From positions 1-64,000 of the forward strand of contig CAZKRM010000006.1 of the NCBI GenBank assembly GCA_964555285.1: a stretch of DNA of 64,000 bases. Direction: 5' to 3'. Source of the stretch: JBBIQV01 sp964555285 (GTDB lineage: Bacteria; Nitrospirota; Nitrospiria; Nitrospirales; Nitrospiraceae). Numbering within the stretch: the first letter of the stretch is position 1; each line of letters opens with the position of its first letter. The translations under genes and the position numbers were made by a program. The notes below the pieces were generated by a model, which saw only the letters and a program-made list of their open reading frames with translations, did not search any database and was not told where the DNA came from. Shown piece after piece: positions 49,039 to 57,773 of the stretch.

Positions 49039-49112
49039 TGGGGGATCGTCTAGCGGTAGGACGTCAGTCTCTGGATCTGACTACCTAGGTTCGATTCCTA
49101 GTCCCCCAGCCA
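49039..49112 (+). tRNA. tRNA-Gln (anticodon CTG)
   Basis: Acceptor TGGGGGA/TCCCCCA, anticodon loop CTCTGGA (anticodon CTG), T arm AGGTTCGATTCCT, discriminator G, encoded CCA. The last pair of the anticodon stem is T-T, a mismatch. Confidence 0.93.
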
Positions 49113-49211
49113 CTTTTCTTCTTCATGATCGCCGGTCGGTTCCGCACCGTGAGCCACCCGTCGTATTGTGTCATTATGGGTCGGATACGAGCCTTGCGTG
49201 TGAGATCGCGC

Positions 49212-49285
49212 TGGGGGATCGTCTAGCGGTAGGACGCCAGCCTTTGGAGCTGGCTACCTAGGTTCGATTCCTAGTCCCCCAGCCA
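49212..49285 (+). tRNA. tRNA-Gln (anticodon TTG)
   Basis: Nearly the same sequence as the preceding tRNA except for the anticodon arm CCAGC-CTTTGGA-GCTGG (anticodon TTG). Encoded CCA. The pair clearly arose by duplication. Confidence 0.95.
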
Positions 49286-49384
49286 CTTTTTGATGCGATC
49301 AAGAATGAGCCAGCTGATGCGAGGCTGGCTCTTGTTGTTTCTGAGGGGGGCGAGAAAGGGGCGGAGCAATGTTCGACAATCGGC

Positions 49385-51088
49385 TTATTTCTTCTGCTGC
49401 GCCTTCTCGATCTTCGCCCACGTGTCTTTCAACGTGACCGTCCGATTGAACACCAGCTTCTCGCTGGCTGAATCCGGGTCCACGCAGAAGTAGCCCATGC
49501 GCTCGAACTGGAGGCGTGTGCCGGCCGGTGCGTTCTTGAGGCTCGGTTCGACGCGGCAGTCTGTGAGCCGCTCCAGTGAATTCGGATTCAAGTTCACTGT
49601 GTAGTCCTGGCCTTCAGGAACGTCGTTGGGATCGGCCTTCGAGAAGAGGTGGGTGTAGAGCCGGACCTCGGCCTCTGCCGCATGGTTAGCCGACACCCAG
49701 TGAAGCGTGGCTTTGACCTTGCGGCTCGCCTGAGGCCCACCGCTGCGGGTGTCGGGATCGTAGGTGCAGTGCAGTTCCGTCACCTCGCCGGTGTGTTCAT
49801 CTTTCACGACGCTCACGCACTTGATGATGTACGCGTAGCGGAGCCGCACCTCGCGCCCCGGCGATAAACGGAAGAACTGCTTTGGTGGGTCTTCGCGGAA
49901 GTCGTCTTGTTCAAGATAGATGATGCGAGAGAATGGCACCTTCCTGGTTCCCGCTGACGGGTCTTCGGGATTGTTCACCGCGTCCAGTTGTTCGACCTGC
50001 CCTTCAGGATAGTTGTCGATGACTACCCGGAGCGGGCGCAACACCGCCATGACGCGAGGCGCGCGACGATTCAAATCTTCCCGGATGAAATGCTCCAGCA
50101 ACTGCACCTCGACGACGGCGTCCCGTTTGGCCACGCCGATCGCTTCGCAGAAGGCACGGATGGCCTCCGGAGTGAAACCGCGACGTCGCAGCCCTTTGAT
50201 GGTCGGCAAGCGCGGATCGTTCCAGCCGCTGACGAACCTGCGTTCCACCAGGTCAAGCAGCTTCCGCTTGCTCATGACCGTATAGTTCAAGTTCAGCCGC
50301 GCGAACTCGATCTGCTGCGGCCGGCATCTCGTCTCGCATTGCTCCACGACCCAGTCGTACAAAGGGCGGTGATCCTCGAACTCGAGCGTACAAATAGAAT
50401 GGGTAATGCCTTCGATGGCATCGGAAAGCGGGTGTGCATAGTCGTAGGCCGGGTAGATGCACCACTGGCTGCCGGTCCGATAATGGGCGGCGTGTCTGAT
50501 GCGATAGAGCACGGGATCGCGCAGGTTGATGTTCGGCGAGGCCATGTCGATCTTCGCGCGCAGGACGTGCGCCCCATCCGCGAATTCCCCCGCCCGCATG
50601 CGCTGAAAGAGGTCCAGGTTCTCCTCGACCGATCGGGTCCGATAGGGGCTGTCCTTGCCGGGTTCGGTCAACGTGCCGCGGTGCTGCCGCATCTCGTCCG
50701 CAGTCAAACTGTCGACGTAGGCCTTCCCTTTCTTCATGAGCGCGACGGCATACTGGTAGAGCTGTTCGAAGTAATCCGAGGCATAGAACATCTTGCCGTG
50801 CCAGTCGAAGCCCAGCCACCGGACATCTTCCTGAATCGCCTGCACGTATTCGGGGTCTTCTGTCGTCGGATTCGTATCGTCGAATCGCAGGTGGCAGATT
50901 CCGGCCTGGTTCTCGTTGGCGATGCCGAAGTTCAAGCAGATGGATTTGGCATGTCCGATATGCAGATAGCCGTTCGGCTCCGGCGGAAATCGCGTGACGA
51001 CACGTCCGCCGTGCTTGCCGGCCTTCAGATCGGCGGCGACGATGTCGCGGATGAAATCGGAAGGAGCTGAAGAGTCGGGTATGGCCAT
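49385..51088 (-). CDS. glnS: Glutaminyl-tRNA synthetase
   Basis: A 567-residue class I synthetase charging tRNA-Gln directly. HIGH motif in PPEPNGYLHIGHAKSICLNF (about residues 36-55), KMSKS-type VMSKRKLLDLV, and the C-terminal beta-barrel anticodon-binding domains (GREVRLRYAYIIKCVSV; DYTVNLNPNSLERLTDCRVE) identify GlnRS rather than GluRS. Many bacteria lack GlnRS and use GatCAB; its presence next to both tRNA-Gln genes suggests joint acquisition or retention. Confidence 0.95.
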   Translation of the reverse strand: MAIPDSSAPSDFIRDIVAADLKAGKHGGRVVTRFPPEPNGYLHIGHAKSICLNFGIANENQAGICHLRFDDTNPTTEDPEYVQAIQEDVRWLGFDWHGKMFYASDYFEQLYQYAVALMKKGKAYVDSLTADEMRQHRGTLTEPGKDSPYRTRSVEENLDLFQRMRAGEFADGAHVLRAKIDMASPNINLRDPVLYRIRHAAHYRTGSQWCIYPAYDYAHPLSDAIEGITHSICTLEFEDHRPLYDWVVEQCETRCRPQQIEFARLNLNYTVMSKRKLLDLVERRFVSGWNDPRLPTIKGLRRRGFTPEAIRAFCEAIGVAKRDAVVEVQLLEHFIREDLNRRAPRVMAVLRPLRVVIDNYPEGQVEQLDAVNNPEDPSAGTRKVPFSRIIYLEQDDFREDPPKQFFRLSPGREVRLRYAYIIKCVSVVKDEHTGEVTELHCTYDPDTRSGGPQASRKVKATLHWVSANHAAEAEVRLYTHLFSKADPNDVPEGQDYTVNLNPNSLERLTDCRVEPSLKNAPAGTRLQFERMGYFCVDPDSASEKLVFNRTVTLKDTWAKIEKAQQKK

Positions 51089-51209
51089 CTTGAGAATGCT
51101 TCGTGTGAAATGATGGGAAGAACAGCGCCTCTGCGCGTTGTTCTACCACAGACGGGCACCGATGAGAAATGGGTTGGCGGACGGCGGAGGTGACGCGAGG
51201 AAGCAGCAC

Positions 51210-51623
51210 TTACGCTGTTTGGTGAGTCGGCATCTGCATGACGTTGAAGTCCTTCTGGGCGATCAGGTGGCCTTCCATGAGGAGGCGGAATTCATACCGC
51301 CCCGGCGCTGGAAAGATGAGGGAGGGGATGTTGATGCCGAAGTCGGAAATCTGGAGGCGGTCGCCGATCACGATATTGGGGAGAGCGGCGCGGCACACCA
51401 ACTGTTCGGTGTTCAGATAGATCAGGTCGATGTCGAAGTGGTAGGTCCCTTCGGCATCCGTCAGGCAGAAGTACAGCCCCATCTGCTGATGTTGGAACGG
51501 AAAGGTGACCGCCTGCAGATGGGTGAAGATGCCGATCAGGCTTTTCTTCTTCGTGAGGCTGTCCTCGATGACCGAATCGCAGACGAGAAAGGCCTGCACG
51601 CTGGGCTTAGGGATGTCAGTCAT
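51210..51623 (-). CDS. DUF6941-like protein
   Basis: A 137-residue all-beta protein: VQAFLVCDSVIEDSLTKKKS LIGIFTHLQAVTFPF (two parts), then YHFDIDLIYLNTEQLVCRAA and APGRYEFRLLMEGHLIAQKD F. The opening (phi-phi-CDxVxxDxxTxKxxLxGIF) is what I know as DUF6941, a small beta-sandwich family of unknown role often found as single genes. No signal peptide. Single gene, 121 bases downstream of glnS on the same strand orientation reversed in order, with its own region upstream. Confidence 0.6.
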   Translation of the reverse strand: MTDIPKPSVQAFLVCDSVIEDSLTKKKSLIGIFTHLQAVTFPFQHQQMGLYFCLTDAEGTYHFDIDLIYLNTEQLVCRAALPNIVIGDRLQISDFGINIPSLIFPAPGRYEFRLLMEGHLIAQKDFNVMQMPTHQTA

Positions 51624-51735
51624 AGCGGTATTCTAAGGCATAGGCCTCCGATGTCAAACGAGTTCTATGTTTTTCGGTTCTTCCGGCTTCTCCGTGGGTC
51701 TGCCCGCAGCCATGCAGGCGGGTCAACTCCTGTCC

Positions 51736-51813
51736 GTCATTCCCGTGGAAACGGGAATCTAGTCTTTCCAAGTCGTTGCATGATCTCTGGATTCCCGCTT
51801 GCGCGGGAATGAC
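51736..51813. repeat. Double-hairpin repeat, dRS3-like (copy 2)
   Basis: GTCATTCCCGTGGAAACGGG(AATCTAG) at 51736-51762 and CTGGATTCCCGCTTGCGCGG(GAATGAC) at 51787-51813, outer ends complementary. Same family as 9110-9171. Confidence 0.8.
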
Positions 51814-52068
51814 TTGAGGCGCGGCCATGACGCGGCATCCTGACACCTGCCAGAGGGAGCAGAGAAATCCCTCCACCCACGCTAATTCCGGAAGAACCGG
51901 ATTAGAATTCATGCTGCTGCGCGAGGGAGAAGAGTCGCGGCTGTCGCGGTATGCGGTATCTGGCCACGATCGAATCGCGATCCACGAGCCGATGCTCGTA
52001 ACCTGCTCGTGTGGTGTTGATGGCAGCCCTGCCGGCGTCGTCTCGTCGGCGAATCAACGCGCTCTGCG

Positions 52069-52587
52069 CTAGCCGATGGAGGCGATCCCGCCGCGGCTCT
52101 CGATCACATCTCCGAACATGGTCAGGCTGCTGCCGATGCGGCAGACGTGGGAGGTGATTTCCACGAGCTGGCCTTTGTGGCTGTAGAACTTCCCATTCAC
52201 GACGTGAATCTTGGCGTGGTCGGCGAGGGCAACTTCCAAGATGGTGTCGCCGGTTTGGGAGTCGGAGACTTTGATCCAGCTTGGCTCTGAGAAGAGCGAG
52301 GGAGATGAGACACTGGTAGTGGTGAAAACAAACCGGTCGGCCGCGTTGATGGCCCACGTGTTGCGACGCAGGTGGGCGACGTGCTTGCCCTCGCTGTCGT
52401 ACAGATCCATGGTGAGCAAGAGCTCGTGGTCATCGGGTCGGAGTTCGAGGACGATGTGCTCCTTGCCCTGAATCTTCAGGATGCCGTTCGTGTTCCGGAA
52501 GATGTTGGACCCGATGTTGAGTTCCAGCGACGGCTTCTGTTTGTCCGCCTCAACAGGCGGCGACGGTTTCACTCCGCTCATCGTCAT
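52069..52587 (-). CDS. Hypothetical protein
   Basis: A 172-residue soluble, mainly beta protein with no recognisable motif: NIGSNIFRNTNGILKIQGKE, LELRPDDHELLLTMDLYDSE, HLRRNTWAINAADRFVFTTT and ILEVALADHAKIHVVNGKFY suggest a repeated beta-hairpin fold. Start at 52587 is preceded by a weak GAGA; an ATG at 52581 is also possible, while the frame further upstream (to 52677) is proline-rich and unlikely. Single gene. Function unknown. Confidence 0.55.
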   Translation of the reverse strand: MTMSGVKPSPPVEADKQKPSLELNIGSNIFRNTNGILKIQGKEHIVLELRPDDHELLLTMDLYDSEGKHVAHLRRNTWAINAADRFVFTTTSVSSPSLFSEPSWIKVSDSQTGDTILEVALADHAKIHVVNGKFYSHKGQLVEITSHVCRIGSSLTMFGDVIESRGGIASIG

Positions 52588-52966
52588 TCTCGGTGAATGC
52601 CCAATTTCTGCACCGGCCGGACTTGCCGGCCATCCGGCCGTGACTCTGCCGCTCGATCGAAACGCGGGTAGCGGCAAGGCTAGCTGTCTGAAAGAAGCCT
52701 GTCAAGAGTGTGTTCTGGGGCGATGGATCCTGCTGACAGTGTGGTGGAACCGGCCACCATCAGGTGCTAACGGGAATTCCGAACAACTTCCTCGCTATCC
52801 GGTATGGCGTGCTCATTTGAATGAAAAAAGCTGCGATGGAAGGTTGATCGTGCAGGCGGGGTTTGCAATCCCGTAAAGTCGTATGGTACTGTGCTACCCC
52901 GTTTTTCTATCGACGTACCCGGAGCCTCGTATCGAGGTTGCAAAAAGAATCAGTGCTCTTCTCTCC
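52588..52966. other. Gene-free stretch upstream of tRNA-Glu
   Basis: 379 bases without a supported gene. A CCGGCCGG-type palindromic cluster lies near 52612-52640. TTGCAA...TACTGT near 52870-52895 is a weak promoter-like pair. Confidence 0.35.
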
Positions 52967-53044
52967 GGTCCCATCGTCTAGCCTGGCCTAGGACGGAGCC
53001 CTCTCAAGGCTCAGACACGGGTTCAAATCCCGTTGGGACCACCA
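52967..53044 (+). tRNA. tRNA-Glu (anticodon CTC)
   Basis: Acceptor GGTCCCA/TGGGACC, anticodon stem-loop GAGCC-CTCTCAA-GGCTC (anticodon CTC), T arm GGGTTCAAATCCC, discriminator A, encoded CCA. Confidence 0.95.
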
Positions 53045-53432
53045 TACAAAGCTCGCTCGACCCCGCGCTTCGAATGTGCGCGGGGATATCTCACTACCTC
53101 CAGTGAAATATGATCCGCACTTTGTGTGGGCCGACGCGTTCGATCAAATCGCGGCGGATATTCAATACCTCAAGGGAATTGCTTGCGTGTGCCGCGTGCT
53201 ACTCTCCCATTGGTGCACGCGGATAAAATCCTCAAGTAAAAGCTACTCCCGAACCGCGCTCGCCTCTCAAAATGGGAGCGACCGGATAATCCCACCAGCG
53301 ATTCTGAGTTTCTACGATGCGCGCGACCTCATCCATGCCGATTCCCCGTCGGAGGCATTCTCCACCCTTCTGGGGCATTGTCGCCGCCGTTCCCACCTCG
53401 TAGAGTGTGGCTCACAACACTGGTGTTCAGCG
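53045..53432. other. Gene-free stretch before the PilZ gene
   Basis: 388 bases. The frame of the PilZ gene stays open through it, but the translated text has no domain character and no good ribosome site, so I read it as non-coding. Confidence 0.35.
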
Positions 53433-53750
53433 ATGTGTAACAGCCCACGCCTCCATCAACGCAGTGTCTCCCGCGTCCCGGCGAATCACCTGGTCATGTT
53501 CACGACCTCTCGGGAAGTGGGCTGTGGACGGTTGTTGAATGTCGGCCTCCCCGGCTGTGCCATTGAGAGCCCACGACTTCTCACCAGAGGGGAGTATGTG
53601 AAGCTCTCCGTCCTGTTGCCGGATGAGCCGGAGCCGGTGGTGATCACGCTCGCCAAAGTGCGGTGGTGGGCCGACGGCTATGCTGGATTGGAGTTTCTTT
53701 ACATGTTTCCAAAGGAAGAGACCCGGTGGCGGGCGTTGGTCGGTATGTGA
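53433..53750 (+). CDS. PilZ-like domain protein
   Basis: A 105-residue protein resembling a stand-alone PilZ domain: RSVSRVPANHLVMFTTSREV has an RxxxR-like start (RSVSRV), followed by GRLLNVGLPGCAIESPRLLT (the (D/N)xSxxG position reads NVGLPG) and VVITLAKVRWWADGYAGLEF LYMFPKEET, the closing W-x-x-x-x-x-G-L-x-F pattern. The second cyclic-di-GMP motif is altered, so binding is doubtful. Start chosen at 53433; upstream in-frame sequence does not look coding. Confidence 0.6.
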   Translation: MCNSPRLHQRSVSRVPANHLVMFTTSREVGCGRLLNVGLPGCAIESPRLLTRGEYVKLSVLLPDEPEPVVITLAKVRWWADGYAGLEFLYMFPKEETRWRALVGM

Positions 53751-53993
53751 CCTGCCTCGAAAACGAGCAAACCGACCTTCGTTCGCGCCGCCGCGCTTAG
53801 GATGTGCGCGCGGCGGAATTTTGCACGTCCGTCCTCGTGTATCACCGCACCAAGCTCGTTCAATCTGTTGCCTCCGCCTCTCGGCCTCCCCTCCGGTGCG
53901 TGTAAGGCGAACGTGAATTGACGCCTCTAGCGTCGGTTGTGTATAAGGGAAGCGCCGCTCGGTTCTGCTTGTCAACGCCGGAGTCCTCAAATC

Positions 53994-55094
53994 GTGCACG
54001 CACGCGAATTCCACGACGGAGCCAAAGACGGGTTAGAGGCGCTGGAGCCGCTGGATCCGGAGAAGATCCGATCCTTTTCCGACCTGCTCGGCGCGATGCG
54101 CAAAACGGCTTTCGGTGGCCGGCGTCTCGGCGAAGCGTTTGAAGTGCTCGCCGCCATGGTCGAAGACTCTGACTGCTCAGTGATCCTCACGCTCTCGGGC
54201 GCCATGACGATCGCCAAAATGGGCAAAGTCATCAGCACGATGATCGATCGCGGCATGGTGCAGGCTGTGATCTCGACCGGCGCGCTCATTGCCCACGGCT
54301 TGAGCGAGTCGGTGGGCAAAACCCATTACCGGCACCAGCCGTCGATGAGCGACGAGGAGCTGTTCCGGAAAGGGTATAACCGCGTGTACGATACCCTCGA
54401 GATGGAATCGAACCTGAATTACGTCGAGCATGTGGTGTCGCAGACGATGAAACGGGTCCCTACCGACCAGCCCTTGTCGTCGGAACTCCTCACGCGCGAG
54501 CTTGGGAAGACACTCGCCGAGGAATTCGACGGAGCGGGCATTCTCAAGAGCGCGTATCTCAAGAAGGTACCCGTATATATTCCGGCGTTCACGGATTCAG
54601 AAATGGGTCTCGATGTGGGCACCTGGGCGATGGGTCAGAACATCGACAAGGCTCGGTCGCAGGTGCAACAGGGCGGAGACTTGGCGGTGTTGCGATCGCT
54701 GCACCGGTCCTGCCCGTCGTTTAATCCCTATCTCGACTTGAACAGTTATGCCGACCATGTACTGTCGGCAAAGCGTTTGGGCATCTTCACCATCGGGGGC
54801 GGGGTCCCGCGCAATTGGGCCCAGCAGGTCGGCCCCTATGTTGAAATCGGGAACGTGCGACTCGGACTCAACGTGAAACCGCCTCGGTTCCAATACGGCG
54901 TGCGCATCTGTCCGGAACCGGACTATTGGGGCGGGCTCAGCGGCTGCACCTATCAGGAGGGCATCTCGTGGGGGAAGTTTATTCCCTCCGACGAAGGTGG
55001 ACGATTCGCGGAGGTCCTCAGCGACGCGACGGTCGTGTGGCCGTTGCTCCTGATGGGGTTGCTCGAAAGACAACAGGCACAAGGACAAAGGTAA
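53994..55094 (+). CDS. Deoxyhypusine-synthase-like polyamine synthase
   Basis: A 366-residue NAD-dependent enzyme of the deoxyhypusine synthase family. Motifs: ILTLSGAMTIAKMGKVISTM, VISTGALIAHGLSESVGKTH, VPVYIPAFTDSEMGLDVGTW and LGIFTIGGGVPRNWAQQVGP. In eukaryotic and archaeal enzymes the last motif carries the catalytic lysine (GGGxxKH); here it is PRN, so the true reaction differs. Characterised bacterial members make polyamines such as homospermidine, since bacteria lack eIF5A. The genes for arginine decarboxylase and agmatinase 3 kb downstream fit. GTG start at 53994, with CCGGAG upstream. Confidence 0.82.
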   Translation: MHAREFHDGAKDGLEALEPLDPEKIRSFSDLLGAMRKTAFGGRRLGEAFEVLAAMVEDSDCSVILTLSGAMTIAKMGKVISTMIDRGMVQAVISTGALIAHGLSESVGKTHYRHQPSMSDEELFRKGYNRVYDTLEMESNLNYVEHVVSQTMKRVPTDQPLSSELLTRELGKTLAEEFDGAGILKSAYLKKVPVYIPAFTDSEMGLDVGTWAMGQNIDKARSQVQQGGDLAVLRSLHRSCPSFNPYLDLNSYADHVLSAKRLGIFTIGGGVPRNWAQQVGPYVEIGNVRLGLNVKPPRFQYGVRICPEPDYWGGLSGCTYQEGISWGKFIPSDEGGRFAEVLSDATVVWPLLLMGLLERQQAQGQR

Positions 55095-55115
55095 CAGTGA
55101 ACGGACAACACGCGA
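55070..55115. repeat. Heptamer array (ACAAAGG type)
   Basis: CAACAGG CACAAGG ACAAAGG TAACAGT GAACGGA CAACACG, spanning the end of the DHS-like gene (it encodes QQAQGQR) and the start of the DsbA-like gene (VNGQHAR). Confidence 0.6.
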
Positions 55116-55813
55116 GGACAAACAGGTTTCTCCTTACCTATTACCTTTTGCCTTTTACCTTTTTCCTTTTGGCCACGGCGTCGGCGGCAAGCGGATCGCA
55201 AGCGGCGGATTCCCGGATCAGAGGCAACGCCGAGGCGCCGGTCACGATGATTGAGTACTCGGACTTTACCTGTGGTTACTGCTTGAAGTTTTTCCGTGAG
55301 ACGTGGCCTCTCCTCCAAGCCAAGTATGTCGAGACCGGCAAGGTGCGGTTCCTCTATCGGGATTTCCCGAGAGCGGACCAGGGGCCAGGACTCGAAGCCG
55401 CTGTGGCCGCTCGCTGTGCAGGCGACCAAGGGCGCTACTGGCCCATGCATGATCGGTTGTTTGCGGAAGGGGGGCGGCTCGACGAGGCGACTGTTACCGT
55501 GCATGCCAAGGCGATCGGCCTCAATCAATCGGACTTCAGCCAGTGCGTCCGCACCGGGCGGCACGTCGAACAGATTTTTCAGGACCGCCAGGAAGCGAAC
55601 GAGTGGGGATTCCGGGGGACACCGGGATTCGTCTTGATGTACACAAAGAAAGCGCCGACCGACAAGGATCCGGCCATTGCCATTCCCGGAGCGTTTCCGT
55701 TCGAGGTGTTTGCAGAGGAAATCGATCGGATGCTCGCCGACACTCCCGCCGCTCAGAAGCAGCAGGGAAACAGGAACGCGAAGCCGGCCATGCAGCCTGC
55801 GAGGATCCCGTAA
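55097..55813 (+). CDS. DsbA-like thiol:disulfide oxidoreductase
   Basis: A 238-residue exported thioredoxin-fold protein. Signal peptide at about residues 10-30 (FLLTYYLLPFTFFLLATASA), then APVTMIEYSDFTCGYCLKFF with the redox CGYC motif, the DsbA helical insert (GRYWPMHDRLFAEGGRLDEA), and the cis-proline segment WGFRGTPGFVLMY. It would oxidise or isomerise thiols in the periplasm. The GTG start at 55097 follows the DHS-like gene by two bases. The hydrophobic core of the signal peptide is encoded by a heptamer repeat (55138-55175). The C-terminus is glutamine/alanine-rich. Confidence 0.82.
   Translation: MNGQHARTNRFLLTYYLLPFTFFLLATASAASGSQAADSRIRGNAEAPVTMIEYSDFTCGYCLKFFRETWPLLQAKYVETGKVRFLYRDFPRADQGPGLEAAVAARCAGDQGRYWPMHDRLFAEGGRLDEATVTVHAKAIGLNQSDFSQCVRTGRHVEQIFQDRQEANEWGFRGTPGFVLMYTKKAPTDKDPAIAIPGAFPFEVFAEEIDRMLADTPAAQKQQGNRNAKPAMQPARIP
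55138..55175 (+). repeat. Heptamer array coding for a signal peptide
   Basis: TTACCTT TTGCCTT TTACCTT TTTCCTT TTGG, in frame as LLPFTFFLLA. The complement of the intergenic array at 36031-36075. Confidence 0.75.
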
Positions 55814-55840
55814 TCTACCGAGAGGGAGTTGGAAATCATC

Positions 55841-56122
55841 ATGTCTGATACACAAACATTCTGGTCTGTTTCTCATCATGACGGCGATCCGGATCTCTGG
55901 GTGTGCATGTCGTGCTTGAGCGAGGTGTTCCACCGAAAAGTTCCCATGCCGGACTGTCCGGCCTGTCACGGCGTGTCGACCTACGAATCCTTCACCCTCG
56001 ATGCCATCCGTGACTGGGGGACGGAGGAGTTGGTCGCCAAAGCAGTGGCAGCGCTGGCCACAGTCGAGACCGATCGATCGGAGGCCGACGAGCCGGTCTC
56101 ACCCATCGAATCTGCCGGGTAA
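55841..56122 (+). CDS. Small zinc-ribbon protein
   Basis: A 93-residue acidic protein with two CxxC pairs (LWVCMSCLSEVF, PDCPACHGVSTY) forming a zinc ribbon or rubredoxin-like knuckle. Helical C-terminus (TLDAIRDWGTEELVAKAVAA). The ATG at 55841 is used; a TTG four codons earlier sits too near the ribosome site. Between the DsbA-like and aldehyde dehydrogenase genes, likely in the same operon. Role unknown. Confidence 0.65.
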   Translation: MSDTQTFWSVSHHDGDPDLWVCMSCLSEVFHRKVPMPDCPACHGVSTYESFTLDAIRDWGTEELVAKAVAALATVETDRSEADEPVSPIESAG

Positions 56123-56151
56123 GTTCCTCTCACCACCATGGAGTTCCTCTG

Positions 56152-57576
56152 TTGGAAGCCGCGCGTCCGTTCTTGAGCGGTGGTCGCTGGCACCAGAGTG
56201 CCACGACGGTCGCTGTTCACAATCCATTCACGGGCCGGCAGATTGCCGAGGTCTGTCGGGCCGGCCAGGCCGACGCGGAGGCCGCGGTCCAGGCGACGGT
56301 CGAGGCGGCGCAGGTCATGCGCGACCTGCCGGCCCATGCCCGTGCGACGGGTCTCCACAAGATCGCTGCGTTGCTTCAGGCACGGCAGGAGGACGTGGCC
56401 CGTACCATCACGGCCGAGGCCGGCAAACCGATCACCGACGCGCGGCGGGAAGTGGGTCGTGCTGTTCAGACGTTCACCATTGCTGCGGAAGAGGCCAAGC
56501 GGATCGGTGGCGAAGTGGTCCCGTTGGACTCGTCCCCCGGTCTGGAGTCCTATCTCGGGATCATGCGGCGATTTCCGATCGGCCCGATCCTGGGCATTAC
56601 CCCCTTCAACTTTCCACTCAATCTGGTGGCGCACAAAGTCGCGCCGGCGCTGGCAGCAGGGAACCCCATCCTCATCAAGCCCGCTCCACAGACGCCGCTG
56701 ACGGCGTTGTTGCTGGGCGAGATCGCGGTAGACGCCGGGATTCCTGCCGGCGCGCTCAACGTCGTGCCCTGTGACAACCAGGTGGCGGAGCAATTGGTCG
56801 TCGATCCGCGCTTCAAGCTGTTGAGTTTCACGGGCAGTGCGCCTGTCGGCTGGATGTTGAAGGCCAAGTGCGGGAAGAAGAAGGTGGTGTTGGAGCTGGG
56901 CGGCAATGCGGGAGTCATCGTCGAACCCGATGCCGATCTGGATTGGGCGGTCCAGCGCTGTGCCGCCGGCGGATTCGGCTACGCCGGGCAGACCTGCATC
57001 TCGGTGCAACGGATTTTCGTGCATCACTCGATCGTTGACGTGTTTACAACCAAGCTGCTGATGCAGGTGGCTCGTCTGCGGGCGGGAGACCCGACCGAAG
57101 AGAGTACAGTTGTCGGTCCTTTGATCGACCAGGGCGCGGCCCGCCGTGTCGAAGAGTGGATCGGAGAAGCCGTTGCGCAGGGAGCGCGCCTGTTGCTGGG
57201 CGGAACACGGCAGGGATCGGTGGTGGACGCGACGGTCTTGACGCACGTGACTCCGACGATGAAAGTGTCCTGTCAGGAGGTGTTCGGTCCGGTGGTGACG
57301 GTCACGCCCTATCGACAATTCGAGGAGGCCCTCGCGGCTCTGAACCGGTCCGAGTATGGGCTCCAGGCCGGCGTGTTCACCAAGGATGTCACCCGCCTGT
57401 TTCACGCCTTCCAGAAGCTGGAGGTCGGGGCTGTCTTAGCGAATGAGATTCCCACCTTCCGTGCCGACCACATGCCGTATGGAGGCGTCAAGGATTCAGG
57501 GATCGGGCGGGAAGGGGTCCGGTATGCGATCGAAGACATGACCGAACCTCGTCTGCTCGTACTCAATCTCCGTTAG
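56152..57576 (+). CDS. NAD(P)-dependent aldehyde dehydrogenase
   Basis: A 474-residue ALDH-superfamily enzyme oxidising an aldehyde to an acid. Cofactor region ITPFNFPLNLVAHKVAPALA; catalytic glutamate in VVLELGGNAGVIV; catalytic cysteine in YAGQTCISVQRIFVH; C-terminal EVFGPVVTVTPY and MPYGGVKDSGIGREG. The phosphate-like substrate residues resemble SSDH/lactaldehyde-type members. In polyamine context 4-aminobutyraldehyde or 3-aminopropionaldehyde are candidate substrates (inference). TTG start at 56152 with GGAG eight bases upstream. Confidence 0.85.
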   Translation: MEAARPFLSGGRWHQSATTVAVHNPFTGRQIAEVCRAGQADAEAAVQATVEAAQVMRDLPAHARATGLHKIAALLQARQEDVARTITAEAGKPITDARREVGRAVQTFTIAAEEAKRIGGEVVPLDSSPGLESYLGIMRRFPIGPILGITPFNFPLNLVAHKVAPALAAGNPILIKPAPQTPLTALLLGEIAVDAGIPAGALNVVPCDNQVAEQLVVDPRFKLLSFTGSAPVGWMLKAKCGKKKVVLELGGNAGVIVEPDADLDWAVQRCAAGGFGYAGQTCISVQRIFVHHSIVDVFTTKLLMQVARLRAGDPTEESTVVGPLIDQGAARRVEEWIGEAVAQGARLLLGGTRQGSVVDATVLTHVTPTMKVSCQEVFGPVVTVTPYRQFEEALAALNRSEYGLQAGVFTKDVTRLFHAFQKLEVGAVLANEIPTFRADHMPYGGVKDSGIGREGVRYAIEDMTEPRLLVLNLR

Positions 57577-57667
57577 ACTCTCGTGTGGGTACAGCGCAAA
57601 AAAATCCGTCTGCCATATTGCGGAAGCCTCCTCAAACTTGATACAACAGCGGCCCTGTGCGAGCAGA

Positions 57668-57752
57668 GGTGATTGAGTGATTAAGTGATCAGTAATTCCG
57701 TGATGGAGGCGCACTTCTTCTCGATCACCGATTCATTCATCACTTAATCACA
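57668..57752. repeat. Inverted heptamer array (GTGATTA type)
   Basis: Arm 1 GTGATTG AGTGATT AAGTGAT CAGTAAT and arm 2 GATCACC GATTCATTCATCACTTAATCAC. Complementary across about 35 bases, directly upstream of the arginine decarboxylase gene. Confidence 0.7.
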
Positions 57753-57773
57753 TCGCGCAGCCAGGGAGACACG

